Of a DNA stretch of 64,000 nt, positions 1 to 8,285 are shown in pieces. The stretch comes from Planctomycetota bacterium (GTDB lineage: Bacteria > Planctomycetota > MHYJ01 > WSZJ01 > JACPWG01), in the NCBI GenBank assembly GCA_016197205.1, contig JACPWG010000031.1:1-64000 (forward strand), given 5' to 3'. The position numbers and the translations under genes are program-made. The stretch's first letter is position 1; each line of letters begins with the position of its first letter. The notes beneath the pieces are model-generated. The model saw only the letters and a list, made by a program, of their open reading frames with translations. It was not told the origin of the DNA and made no database searches.

Positions 1-136
1 AATTACTTTACATTTCCGGGGATCCCCCTCTGCCGGGGGGCGCGGGCCACCGGCCCGCGCAGCGCGCCCCAGTGGGCCGCGCCCCCAGGAGCCTCGAGGT
101 CCGAATCTGCGCAGTTATTTTTGCGCGGGCGCTAAG
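1..136. other. Left-edge segment, no supported gene
   Basis: No recognisable product is encoded here. One plus-strand frame is open from the window edge to a TAA at 133-135, but its peptide is low-complexity and matches no family I know, so it is not called. The segment contains one copy of a 52-bp dispersed repeat (79-130) and the left CTAAG flank of the first palindromic element. Confidence 0.5.
79..130 (+). repeat. 52-bp dispersed repeat, copy 1
   Basis: It shares with 35501-35552 the blocks GCGCCCCCAGGAGCC, CTGCGCAGTTAT and TTGCGCGGGC in the same order, with the same total length and a divergent 13-bp spacer. The function is unknown. It lies immediately left of a palindromic element. Confidence 0.6.
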
Positions 137-298
137 TACCGCCCCACGGAAGTCGGTGACCAATAGGCGAAGGCAAGTTTGGCCGCCCGCTAGGCGCGTG
201 AGCGAGGCGTAGTAACGGAGAACTACGGCGAGCGAGCGCAACGACGCGGGCGGCCAAAATCGCCGAGACAATTGGTCACCCAATTGCGTGGGGCGGTA
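137..298 (+). repeat. Family-1 palindromic element (MITE-like), copy A, 162 bp
   Basis: The ends are inverted repeats: TACCGCCCCACG at the left and CGTGGGGCGGTA at the right, and about 22 of the outer 25 bases pair. The palindrome continues imperfectly to the centre, so transcripts could form one long hairpin. The element is flanked by identical 5-mers, CTAAG at 132-136 and 299-303, which look like a target-site duplication. No transposase is encoded, so it would be non-autonomous. The other copies are at 4885, 5086, 39068 and 40196. Confidence 0.85.
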
Positions 299-313
299 CT
301 AAGCAAGAACCGC

Positions 314-342
314 TTTGCGGATCGAGCACGGGGAGCTATAGT
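314..342 (+). promoter_or_regulatory. Possible promoter of the kinase gene
   Basis: TTTGCG (314-319), 17 bp, TATAGT (337-342), about 95 bp upstream of the kinase start and just outside palindromic copy A. The -10 is good and the -35 is weak. Confidence 0.4.
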
Positions 343-437
343 CGGGAGCGCAGCCGGGGCGAAGGCGTCCGCCCCCCACCGACTCGACTTCCCGTCAGCA
401 GCTTCGCCACCACGGCGCCCCGGGGAGCGCAGCGAGC

Positions 438-3400
438 ATGAACGATCGCCCCAGTCCTGAGCCGCCGGACGCGGCGCGCGCGCCTTCCTCTTCGCCGGCG
501 GCCCGCACCTCCGCCGGGGGGGAGACCGTGCCCGACGTACAGGGGCCCACGCGGCTCCGGGAACTCCGGGACCTGGTCCGACCGGGTGCGGAGACGGCCC
601 AGGGACTGCAAACGCCCGGCGGGCCGCCGCCCACCGGCTGCGCGGCGAGCCCGCCCGCCGCGCAGCAACCGTCGCCCACGCTCGGCTCGGCGCGCCTGCC
701 ACGCCTCCTCGCGACCTTCGGCGACTATGACATCCTCGACGAGGTCGCGCGCGGGGGGATGGGGGTCGTGTTTCGCGCACGCCACCGCACCCTCGACCGC
801 GTCGTGGCGCTGAAGGTCCTCCTCGAAGGGGAGGGGGCGAGCGCGCAGCAGGTGCAGCGCCTCCAGCGGGAGGCCTCCGCCGCGGCCCGGCTCCAGCATC
901 CCTCGATCGTCCAGGTCTACGAAGTCGGGGTCGTGGACGGCGTCCACTACTTCACCATGGAGTTCGTGGAAGGGCGCACGCTCTTCGACGTGATCGAACG
1001 CGAGCACCCGTCGCCGCGGGACGTGGCGGAGATCGCACGCCGGGTCGCCGAGGCGCTCGCCTATGCGCATGAGAAAGGCGTCGTGCATCGCGACGTCAAG
1101 CCGCAAAACGTACTGCTCGGTCGGGACGGCCTTCCCCGCCTCTCGGATTTCGGGCTCGCGAAGGACTTCGCGCGCGACGCGTTCCTGACCGCGAGCGGCA
1201 CGACGCTCGGCACGCCGATGTATATGAGCCCGGAGCAGGCGCGCGGCTCGAAGGACCTGGATCCGCGGACGGACGTGTACTCGCTCGGGGCCGTCCTCTT
1301 TCACGGATTGACGGGGCGTCCTCCGTTCGACGGCGCATCGGCGTTCGAGGTGCTGCAGGCGGTGGTCGCGGGGGAGCCGCGGGAGATGCGGACCTGCGGG
1401 CGCCAGGTGAACCGCGATCTCGAAACGATCAGCTTGAAGGCCATGGAGAAGGACCCCGCGAGGCGCTATGCGACCGCGAAGGAGCTCGCGGAGGACCTGG
1501 GCCGCTTCCTGGAAGGTCGTCCCATCCTGGCCCGACGACCCGCGCTCGCGAGGCGCATGGCCCTGTTCGTCGCCCGCCACCGGGGGGCCGCGATCCTGGT
1601 CGTCGGGCTGGCGTCGCTCCTCGTGGCCGGCATCCGCTTCCGGAGGCTGGACGAAGCGCGCCGCCTCGAAGTCGGGACGCTGGTCGAGCAGGTGCGGGAC
1701 GCGATGCAGCAGAGCCGGGTGCGGCGAGGGATCCCCGCGAAGAGCCTGGACGAGGAAGTCCGGCGGGTCAATCGCTCCCTGGAGCTGGCAGTGAGCCGCG
1801 CGGAGCGCGCGGTCGAACTGGACCCGTCCTCCACGGCAGCCCTGCGCATGCGCGCGGAGCTTCATCTCTTCATCGGCTGGTTCCCGCAGGCGGCGCAAGG
1901 CTTCGAGCGCGTCGCGGCCCTTCGCCCGGAGGATGAAGCGGCGGCCTACCTAGGCGCGCGTGCGCGGCAGGAGGCGACGCTGGACGGCGACCTCGACGCT
2001 GCCCCCTTCGCGGACCTGTTGCCGCGCTTGCACGATCCGGCCTTGCGCGCGCTGGCCAGGGCGAGGCAGGCCCTTGCGGAGCACCGGCTGCCGGACGCGG
2101 CCGACCGGCTCACGGAGGCGCAGGCCGCGGGCGCGGACCGGTCGGAGGTCTCCCGGGTCCGCGCGTACGTGGATGGCGCGTACGGGTCGGCGGAATGGCA
2201 GCGCCAGGCCGTCGAGGAGATGGAGGCCTGCATCGACTGGGGAGAAGGCACCTTCTGCGATTTCCTCTACCTGGCCAGGTGGAGCCGCGCGGACCAGGAG
2301 CCGGAATTCACGGGGCGCTGCTACGCGAACGCCCTCTCGCGCGTCCTGCCGCTGTCCCTGGGCCGTACCCTCGAGTACGAATGGGCGCGGTTTCTGGACG
2401 GCTGCGGGCGACGGGAGGAGGCGGACCTCCACGTCGCGCGGGGCATTTCCGCCGATCCGACGAGCCCGTGGGGATACTTGGCGCGGGCGGAAATCCTGTT
2501 CGGGCGCGAGGAGTTCGCGGCCGCGCGCCGGGACCTGGCTTCGGCCATGGAGCGCGCACCGACCAATCCGATGCTCCTGGCCAAGGTCCTGAAGTACTGC
2601 CTGCGTTGGCCGGACGGGCGCGACGTGCGCACGCTCTACCGGGAGCTGAGGGAAAAGGGCGGCCTCGACCCCGCCTCCAGCGACACCTGGGCGCGCGGCG
2701 ATCTCGATTACGCGATTCGGACCCTCCTCGACGCGGGCCTGGTCGACGAGGCGGGGGAGCTGCTCCAGGTCGCCCTGCGGCGTTTCCCCGACCTGGCGGA
2801 ATTCCACGCGGACCGGGGGGAGCTCCACGCGCAAAAAAAAGAGTGGGACGCCGCGCTCGCGGACTATGACCGGGCGATCGCGCTGTCGCCCTACGTCGGC
2901 AAGTACTACGTCGGCCGCGCTCGCTGCCATCGGGAGCGAAGGGCGAACCTGCGGGCGATCGCGGACCTGACGCGGGCGATCGAGCTGGACCCGGGGGACC
3001 GGAGCCGCTACGTGCAGCGCGCGCTCCAGTATTTTCAAACCTTCCAGTTCGCGCCCGGCGTCGCGGACATCGCGGAGGGGGCGATGAAGTCGACGGTCGA
3101 GGAAGTGGACGGGCTGCGTCGGGATCTCGAGGAGGGTCGGCCCTCGGAGTTGTTCGGGAAGGTGGACCGGGGCACCCTCCGGCTGGCGCTGGGGCTGTTG
3201 CCGAATCTGTGCGCCGTGCTCTGCGCGCGTGGGGACGACGCGATGCACGCGGGCAAGTTCGACGAGGCCCGGAGCGCCTACGAGCGTGCACGGGCCGTGG
3301 CGCCGAAGAGCTGGCCGCCGTCCTTCGGGCTCGCCCGCGTCCACGCCGCCCGCCGCGAGCACGACCTTGCCGTGCTCCGGCTGCTGGAGGCCGCCGACAA

Positions 3401-3512
3401 CGGTTTTGCGGATCCTGAGCTGCTCGAAGGCGAACCGTTGTTCAGCGACCTGCGCGGGCACGAAGAGTTCAAAAAGGTCCGCGCGCGACTGGTCGCCGGA
3501 CCGAAGCGGTAG
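438..3512 (+). CDS. Ser/Thr protein kinase with C-terminal TPR repeats
   Basis: Hanks-type (PknB-like) Ser/Thr kinase of 1024 aa. A Pro/Ala-rich N-terminus (1-90) precedes the kinase domain (about 93-365). The glycine loop contains ARGGMGVV, the ATP-binding lysine is in VALKVLL (about residue 126), the catalytic loop is HRDVKPQN (about 217), the Mg-binding motif is DFG (about 237), and GTPMYMSPEQ marks the activation segment end. One membrane segment (AAILVVGLASLLVAGI, about 381-398) follows, then roughly 600 residues of alpha-helical TPR-type repeats, clearest near the C-terminus. All catalytic residues are present, so it should be active. By analogy with the family, the TPR part may sit across the membrane as a sensor or assembly platform; its orientation and substrates are unknown. 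GGGAG precedes the ATG. It is followed 213 bp later by a secreted-protein gene. Confidence 0.93.
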   Translation: MNDRPSPEPPDAARAPSSSPAARTSAGGETVPDVQGPTRLRELRDLVRPGAETAQGLQTPGGPPPTGCAASPPAAQQPSPTLGSARLPRLLATFGDYDILDEVARGGMGVVFRARHRTLDRVVALKVLLEGEGASAQQVQRLQREASAAARLQHPSIVQVYEVGVVDGVHYFTMEFVEGRTLFDVIEREHPSPRDVAEIARRVAEALAYAHEKGVVHRDVKPQNVLLGRDGLPRLSDFGLAKDFARDAFLTASGTTLGTPMYMSPEQARGSKDLDPRTDVYSLGAVLFHGLTGRPPFDGASAFEVLQAVVAGEPREMRTCGRQVNRDLETISLKAMEKDPARRYATAKELAEDLGRFLEGRPILARRPALARRMALFVARHRGAAILVVGLASLLVAGIRFRRLDEARRLEVGTLVEQVRDAMQQSRVRRGIPAKSLDEEVRRVNRSLELAVSRAERAVELDPSSTAALRMRAELHLFIGWFPQAAQGFERVAALRPEDEAAAYLGARARQEATLDGDLDAAPFADLLPRLHDPALRALARARQALAEHRLPDAADRLTEAQAAGADRSEVSRVRAYVDGAYGSAEWQRQAVEEMEACIDWGEGTFCDFLYLARWSRADQEPEFTGRCYANALSRVLPLSLGRTLEYEWARFLDGCGRREEADLHVARGISADPTSPWGYLARAEILFGREEFAAARRDLASAMERAPTNPMLLAKVLKYCLRWPDGRDVRTLYRELREKGGLDPASSDTWARGDLDYAIRTLLDAGLVDEAGELLQVALRRFPDLAEFHADRGELHAQKKEWDAALADYDRAIALSPYVGKYYVGRARCHRERRANLRAIADLTRAIELDPGDRSRYVQRALQYFQTFQFAPGVADIAEGAMKSTVEEVDGLRRDLEEGRPSELFGKVDRGTLRLALGLLPNLCAVLCARGDDAMHAGKFDEARSAYERARAVAPKSWPPSFGLARVHAARREHDLAVLRLLEAADNGFADPELLEGEPLFSDLRGHEEFKKVRARLVAGPKR

Positions 3513-3725
3513 GCGTGGGCTTCGAGCGGGCAGGGGTCGACCCAGGGGGACGGGGGAAGCTTCGGGAGTTCGTGGACTGCGGCGAGTTCAGGGCGTTCGG
3601 AGCCTTCGGGGCCCGGCTGGGTCGAGGGGCTCGAGATCGGGGAGGCAGCCACTGAAGACGCCGAAAAGAACGGGGAGAGGTAGCGCGGGTTCGGTGGCCC
3701 GGGTCGATGGAAGTTGGAGGTGACG

Positions 3726-4850
3726 ATGCCTCGACGGCATGGAGCGGCGCTTCTTTTTTTTGTGCTGCTTTTCGGCGGCGCCCTGGACCGGGCGCGGGCG
3801 TGGGCCGGTGACCTGGGGCTCGAAAAGGTCGACGAGCTGACCGTCGCCTCGATCGAGCGGCATGCGGGGATCAAGGGGCAGGGCGCGAATGCGTTGGCGC
3901 AGGCGGTCGGCATGCTCTCCCGGTTTGGGGTCGTTCGTTGTCGCCTGTGCCAAGGGGGCGGGCGAAGCGACTTCTCGAGCGGCTGGCGAAACCTGCCGGC
4001 GGGGCGAGCGGAAACGAGGACGGAGCCTGGAAACGTCCGTGTCCAGGGTGACGTCTCGGCCGCGCTCGTCGTGACCGGCGGGGGAGCGGTCCGGGTCGAG
4101 GGAAGCGTCAGGGCGCCGATCGAGATCCAGGGCGGGGGAGACCTGTGCGTTACCGGGGAGCTCGCCGCGCCGGCGCGGATCCGCGGGGGTGGTTCGGTCC
4201 ACGTCGCGGGTCGCGTCACCGCCTCCATCGAGATCCACGGCGGAGGGGACGTGCTGGTGGAAGGGGACGTGGAGCTGCCCGTCGAGACCCCGGCGGGCGG
4301 AACGGACCGCGCGCCGGACGGGACCAGCCCCGCGGCGCCGGGCGAAATCGTCGTCCATGGAGGCAACGGCTTCCGCGTCGGCGGGCTCTTCCGCGGGCGC
4401 TTTTGCGGAGGCGGCGGCCAGGGGGCCTCGTTCGGTGGGCGGATCGACGACGCGGCGCGCCTCTGCGTCGCGGGAGGCGCGCGCTGGACCTTCGAGCGGA
4501 TGACGCTGGAGGAGTGGCGGCGCTGTAACCGCGCCTTGGGTCGGCTGTGCGACCACGCCTGCGGGCGCGGCGCCGCCCCGGGAGCCGCCTGCTGTTCGGA
4601 TGTCGCGGATCGCCTCCAGCGGGAGCGGTTGCTCGAACAGCGTCTGAAGTGGCTGCGCGAAGCCTCGGGCGGCGCCGGCGAGGGGCGCTCCACCCTCCTG
4701 GTGTTCGCGCTGAGCGATCTCGCGCCCGGCGTCTATCGCTTCACGGACGCGGACCTGCTGCCCGGCGATTTTCAGGGGCGACCCGGGCACTTGCCCTACT
4801 TCAAGCTCCTCGTGCTCGCACGCGACCCGAACGTGCCGACGCCGAAGTAG
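3726..4850 (+). CDS. Secreted repeat protein, predicted beta-solenoid
   Basis: 374-aa protein of unknown function. The ATG at 3726 is chosen because GGAGGTGA lies just upstream and translation then starts with a clear signal peptide (MPRRHGAALLFFVLLFGG, ending near ARAWA); an in-frame ATG at 3714 would bury this. Residues about 105-220 hold repeated units of about 20 residues built on G-G-G followed by alternating Val (for example TGGGAVRVEGSV, QGGGDLCVTGEL, HGGGDVLVEGDV), as in bactofilin-like or beta-helix proteins. The remainder is Cys-rich (CRLC, CNRALGRLCDHAC, CC), suggesting extracytoplasmic disulfides. It lies downstream of the Ser/Thr kinase on the same strand. The beta-solenoid fold is inferred from the repeat pattern only. 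Confidence 0.75.
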   Translation: MPRRHGAALLFFVLLFGGALDRARAWAGDLGLEKVDELTVASIERHAGIKGQGANALAQAVGMLSRFGVVRCRLCQGGGRSDFSSGWRNLPAGRAETRTEPGNVRVQGDVSAALVVTGGGAVRVEGSVRAPIEIQGGGDLCVTGELAAPARIRGGGSVHVAGRVTASIEIHGGGDVLVEGDVELPVETPAGGTDRAPDGTSPAAPGEIVVHGGNGFRVGGLFRGRFCGGGGQGASFGGRIDDAARLCVAGGARWTFERMTLEEWRRCNRALGRLCDHACGRGAAPGAACCSDVADRLQRERLLEQRLKWLREASGGAGEGRSTLLVFALSDLAPGVYRFTDADLLPGDFQGRPGHLPYFKLLVLARDPNVPTPK

Positions 4851-4884
4851 GCTCCCGGACTCTCGCGAGTCGAGACGCGCTCGG

Positions 4885-5080
4885 TACCGCTCCACGGAAG
4901 TCGGTGCCCCATAGCCGAAGGCAAGTTCGGTCCCCCGCGAGGCGCGCGAGCGAGGCGTAGTAACGGGGAACTCCGTCGAGCGAGCGCAACGCGTGCGCCC
5001 CGAAGCGCCGCAGCGCGAAGGGGGGAAGCAGGCGGCCGAAATCGCCGAGGAAGTGGGTCACCCAATGCTGTGGGGCGGCA
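4885..5080 (+). repeat. Family-1 palindromic element, copy B, 196 bp
   Basis: Long form of the family-1 palindrome, with ends TACCGCTCCACGG and TGTGGGGCGGCA. It carries about 34 extra bases near the centre that themselves form a small imperfect hairpin (CCCCGAAGCG against CGCGAAGGGG). The same insert is present in copy E. Flanks are CTCGG (4880-4884) and CTCAG (5081-5085); the latter is also the left flank of copy C. Confidence 0.8.
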
Positions 5081-5085
5081 CTCAG

Positions 5086-5247
5086 TACCGCTCCACGGAA
5101 GTCGGTGGCCAATAGGCGAAGGCAAGTTTGGGCGCCCGCGAGGCGCGCGAGCGAGGCGTAGTAACGGAGCACTACGGCGAGCGAGTGCAACGACGCGGGC
5201 GGCCGAAATCGCCGAGCAAATTGGTCACCCAGTTTCGTGGGGCGGTA
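5086..5247 (+). repeat. Family-1 palindromic element, copy C, 162 bp
   Basis: Short form in the same orientation as copies A and B and separated from B by only CTCAG. Perfect 5-bp flanking repeats are present: CTCAG at 5081-5085 and 5248-5252. The right flank overlaps the TGA stop (5249-5251) of the minus-strand gene that follows, so the element begins immediately after that gene's last codon. Confidence 0.85.
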
Positions 5248-5248
5248 C

Positions 5249-6055
5249 TCAGGGCGGGCCCTTGCCGCGCGCCGCGCGGTCGTCTTCGAGCCACGAGACG
5301 AATTTCTCGAAGAAGGACAGCTCCGGGTGGATCCGGAGGACCCGCCCCTCTCCCCACCGGAGCACGAGCGGGCCGCCATGCTCGATCGCGGTGATCGACT
5401 CGTAAGGGATCTCGGTAAGCTCCCCCTCGTTCCCGATCACGCGCAGGCACGCCTCCTGCACCTGGAGCCCGCCGATGGCGACACAGTCGGCGATCTTCTC
5501 GGGCTCGAACCCCTCCGTGCCGTCCTTCATCGCCTTGAGCAGGACGCGTGGATAGTAGAAGGCCTGGTCGGGCGTGCGCGCGACGCGGGCCTGCCACTCC
5601 GCGAGGTACTCCCTGCGCACCGCCTCGAGCAGACCCGCCGGGTCCTCACGGTCGGAGAGCTGGACGTGAAACTGCTCGTCGGCGCGACAGATGCGCAAAC
5701 TTCGCGGCGGCGAGCCGTCGGGCGCGACGGAAAGCACGCCGTCCCAGCGCAAGAGGGAGCGGTCCCGCCCGGAGACGCGAAAGGCGATGTAGTTCGGGTG
5801 GACGACGTAGGTCGCGCTCGCGACCACGCGCGCGAGATACGCTACGGCGAGCGCCGCGACTCCCGCCACGAGACCGAGGAAGTGCCAGAGACGCGCAGGT
5901 CCCGCCGAGAAGCTGAAGACGGCCGCCGCGATCAAGGCCGCGCCTCCCCCACCCGCGACCGCCACGATCGCCCACGTGGTCGCGCGTGTTCGTTTCGACG
6001 GACCGAAGAGCCGCTCGTCGGAGGACAAGGACGAAGTCTTGACCGCGGACGCCAT
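5249..6055 (-). CDS. Two-TM membrane protein, possible PH-like domain
   Basis: Hypothetical membrane protein of 268 aa. Two hydrophobic segments near the N-terminus (WAIVAVAGGGGAALIAAAVF and LWHFLGLVAGVAALAVAYLA) are followed by a soluble domain of about 190 residues. The segment after the second helix (TYVVHPNYIAFRVSG, DGVLSV) resembles bacterial PH-like domains, where paired N-terminal helices precede a beta-rich domain; this is inference. The ATG at 6055 is chosen over upstream ATGs at 6076 and 6124 because the latter add a non-conserved stretch read out of heptamer repeats; no start has a strong Shine-Dalgarno. The stop is embedded in the CTCAG flank of palindromic copy C. No operon partner is visible. 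Confidence 0.65.
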   Translation of the reverse strand: MASAVKTSSLSSDERLFGPSKRTRATTWAIVAVAGGGGAALIAAAVFSFSAGPARLWHFLGLVAGVAALAVAYLARVVASATYVVHPNYIAFRVSGRDRSLLRWDGVLSVAPDGSPPRSLRICRADEQFHVQLSDREDPAGLLEAVRREYLAEWQARVARTPDQAFYYPRVLLKAMKDGTEGFEPEKIADCVAIGGLQVQEACLRVIGNEGELTEIPYESITAIEHGGPLVLRWGEGRVLRIHPELSFFEKFVSWLEDDRAARGKGPP

Positions 6056-6110
6056 GTGGAGAGCCCGTAAGAGCATAACTTGCTCGTTTCGCGCAGGGGA
6101 GCGACATGAA

Positions 6111-6163
6111 TTCTCAAGGCTCAATCATCAAAACTCAGACAAGGCTCAAGGCTCAATTCTCAA
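6111..6163. repeat. Imperfect heptamer array (NNCTCAA)
   Basis: About seven imperfect 7-bp units of the form NNCTCAA (TTCTCAA, GGCTCAA, TCATCAA and so on) lie upstream of the minus-strand membrane-protein gene. Related heptamers occur at 10039-10066 and about 45329-45345. Confidence 0.6.
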
Positions 6164-6289
6164 AGACTACCATGGAATGCAGCCCGGGCACGGAATCGCG
6201 GCCTCTGAGACTTGAGCCTTTTCATAACGAGATCCCTGGTTTCCGAATTTCATGAGTTGTTTCTTGAGGTGCCCTGAGAGTCCTCCGCC

Positions 6290-6625
6290 GTTTCAGTGGC
6301 CCGTCGCCTCCGTCTCTTCGGCGTTTTCGGCGTTTTCGGTGGCTCGTCCCTTCGGTCTTTTCCGTCTCTTCGGCGTGTTCGGCGTTTTCGGTGGCTCGTC
6401 CCGTTGGTCCCTTCGGTCTCTTGCGTCTCTTCGGCGTCTTCGGTGGCTCGTCCCTTCGGTCTTTTCCGTCTCTTCGGCGTCTTCGGCGTTTTCGGTGGCT
6501 CGTCCCTTCGGTCTTTTCCGTCCCTTCGGCGTGTTCGGCGTCTTCGGTGGCTCGTCCCGTTGGTCCCTTCGGTCTCTTGCGTCTCTTCGGCGTCTTCGGT
6601 GGCTCGTCCCTTCGGTCTTTTCACT
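6290..6625. repeat. 9-bp period repeat block (CGAAGACGC type)
   Basis: About 335 bp built of 9-bp variants such as GGCGTTTTC, GGCGTCTTC and GGTGGCTCG, read on the minus strand as CCGAAGACG-like units. Within it, a segment of about 105 bp beginning GGCTCGTCCCTTCGGTC recurs after about 160 bp. Because 9 is a multiple of 3, every frame stays open and spurious Glu/Thr/Arg-rich ORFs appear on both strands; I do not call any of them as a gene. The block lies directly downstream of hutH. The rest of 6056-6636 contains nothing else I recognise. Confidence 0.75.
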
Positions 6626-6636
6626 CTCCTCGGCGG

Positions 6637-8283
6637 CTATTCCAGCTCGCCGGCGGCGCCCACGGCAGCGGCGAGCAACGAGCCATCCCGGATCATCCCC
6701 GCGATCGCCTCGATGTCCGCGTGGAGCGCGCGGTCGCGCTCCAGCGGCGTCACCTGTCGGCGGATGCGCTCCTGCGCCGCTGCCACTCCCTTTCCCGGCC
6801 CGAGCGGCGCGAGGAAGTGCAGGCCTTGGCTGGCGCACAGCAACTCGATCGCGAGGACGTGCTCGGCGTTCCGCAGCACCTGCCGGCACTTGCGCGCCCC
6901 CCAGGTCGCCATGCTCACGTGGTCTTCCTTGTTCGCGGACGTCGGGATCGAGTCCACGCTCGCCGGGTGCGTGAGGACCTTGTTCTCGGAGACGAGCGAA
7001 GCCGCGGTGACCTGCGTGATCATCATGCCCGAGTTGAGGCCGCCTTCCCGCGTCAGGAAGGCCGGGAGCCCGCTCAGGTCCGGGTTCACGAGCGTCTCGA
7101 TCCGCCGCTCGCTGATGCTCGCGAGCTCCGCGAGCGCGATGGCCGCGAAGTCCGCAGAGAGGGCGATCGGCTGCGCGTGGAAATTCCCACCGGAGAGCAC
7201 CTCCTGCTCCTCCACGAAGACGAGCGGGTTGTCGGTCGCGGAGTTGATTTCGATCTCGAGCACGCGCGCCACGTGTTCGAGCGCGTCGCGGCTGGCGCCG
7301 TGGACCTGCGGGATGCAGCGAATGCTGTAGGGGTCCTGGACTTTGCCGCACTCCTTGTGGGACAGGAGGATCTCGCTCCCCGCGAGGAGGCGCTGGACGT
7401 TGCGGGCGCTCGCCTGCTGACCGGGGTGGGGGCGGACCGCCTGGATGCGCGGGTCGAAGGCGGTCAGCGTCCCCTTCAAGGCCTCCAGGCTCGTGGCGCC
7501 GGCCAGGTCCGCGACCCGGCAGAGGTCGCGTGCGCGGACGAGGACCGACGCCAGAATGCCCGTGCTTACCTGCGTCCCGTTGATGAGCGAGAGTCCCTCC
7601 TTCGCCCCCGGCTGGTGCGGGGCGAGACCCGCGCGTCGCAGGGCCTCCCCGCCCGGGAGCCGCTCGCCTCCGAACCGCGCCTCCCCTTCGCCGAGGATCA
7701 CGAGGGCGAGGTGCGCGAGCGGCGCCAGGTCCCCGCTGGCCCCGACCGAGCCCTGTTCCGGGACCACGGGCACGACGCCGCGATTGAAAAGCTCGACGAA
7801 GGTCCGGAGGAGCTCGAGCGTCACGCCGGAGCAGCCGCGCGCAAGCGCGTTCACCCGCAGCAGCATCGTCAACCGTACCTCCTCGTCGGAGAGCGGAGGG
7901 CCGAGGCCGACGGCGTGGCTGCGAAGGAGGTTCACTTGGAGGTCGGCGATCTGCGCGGGCGGGATGCGCACGCCCGAGAGCTTGCCGAAGCCGGTATTGA
8001 CGCCATAGAGGGTCGCCCCGCTCGCGAGCGCGTTTTCGATCACCCGGCGGGCGGCCAGGACGCGTTCGACCGCGGATTCGCCGAGCTGGAGCCGGCAGTG
8101 CGGGTCGGCGATGACCTGGGCGAGGTCGGTGAGGGACAGGTCGCTCCCGGTGACGCGGATCGTCCCGGCCGGCGTCGCCTCCGGGAGGCCTGCGCCGGGC
8201 GCGGCGGAGGAGGAGGAAGCGGAAGAGGGAGCGCCGGAGGCCGAGCCGGTGCGTGTGCGGCGCGTGCGCTTGTTCGTGGCCAT
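6637..8283 (-). CDS. hutH: Histidine ammonia-lyase
   Basis: Histidine ammonia-lyase (EC 4.3.1.3), a cytosolic enzyme that deaminates L-histidine to urocanate, first step of histidine degradation. The MIO-forming tripeptide Ala-Ser-Gly is in GSVGASGDLAPLAH (ASG at 182-184); other hallmarks are YGVNTGFG (about 93-100), QDPYSIRC and HGASRD. At 548 aa it is about 40 residues longer than typical HutH because of a basic, Ser/Ala-rich N-terminal tail (about 1-40). GAAGGTGAG precedes the ATG at 8283, and the upstream gene ends 2 bp before that ATG, implying translational coupling. Related MIO enzymes (tyrosine or phenylalanine ammonia-lyases, aminomutases) cannot be excluded, but a formimidoyltransferase gene at 40.5 kb supports histidine use. 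Confidence 0.92.
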   Translation of the reverse strand: MATNKRTRRTRTGSASGAPSSASSSSAAPGAGLPEATPAGTIRVTGSDLSLTDLAQVIADPHCRLQLGESAVERVLAARRVIENALASGATLYGVNTGFGKLSGVRIPPAQIADLQVNLLRSHAVGLGPPLSDEEVRLTMLLRVNALARGCSGVTLELLRTFVELFNRGVVPVVPEQGSVGASGDLAPLAHLALVILGEGEARFGGERLPGGEALRRAGLAPHQPGAKEGLSLINGTQVSTGILASVLVRARDLCRVADLAGATSLEALKGTLTAFDPRIQAVRPHPGQQASARNVQRLLAGSEILLSHKECGKVQDPYSIRCIPQVHGASRDALEHVARVLEIEINSATDNPLVFVEEQEVLSGGNFHAQPIALSADFAAIALAELASISERRIETLVNPDLSGLPAFLTREGGLNSGMMITQVTAASLVSENKVLTHPASVDSIPTSANKEDHVSMATWGARKCRQVLRNAEHVLAIELLCASQGLHFLAPLGPGKGVAAAQERIRRQVTPLERDRALHADIEAIAGMIRDGSLLAAAVGAAGELE

Positions 8284-8285
8284 CC

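Noticed and set aside
6250..6974. ORFs on both strands through the 9-bp repeat block
   Set aside because: A repeat period divisible by three keeps frames open; the peptides are repetitive Glu/Thr/Arg or Phe/Gly/Ser runs with no family.
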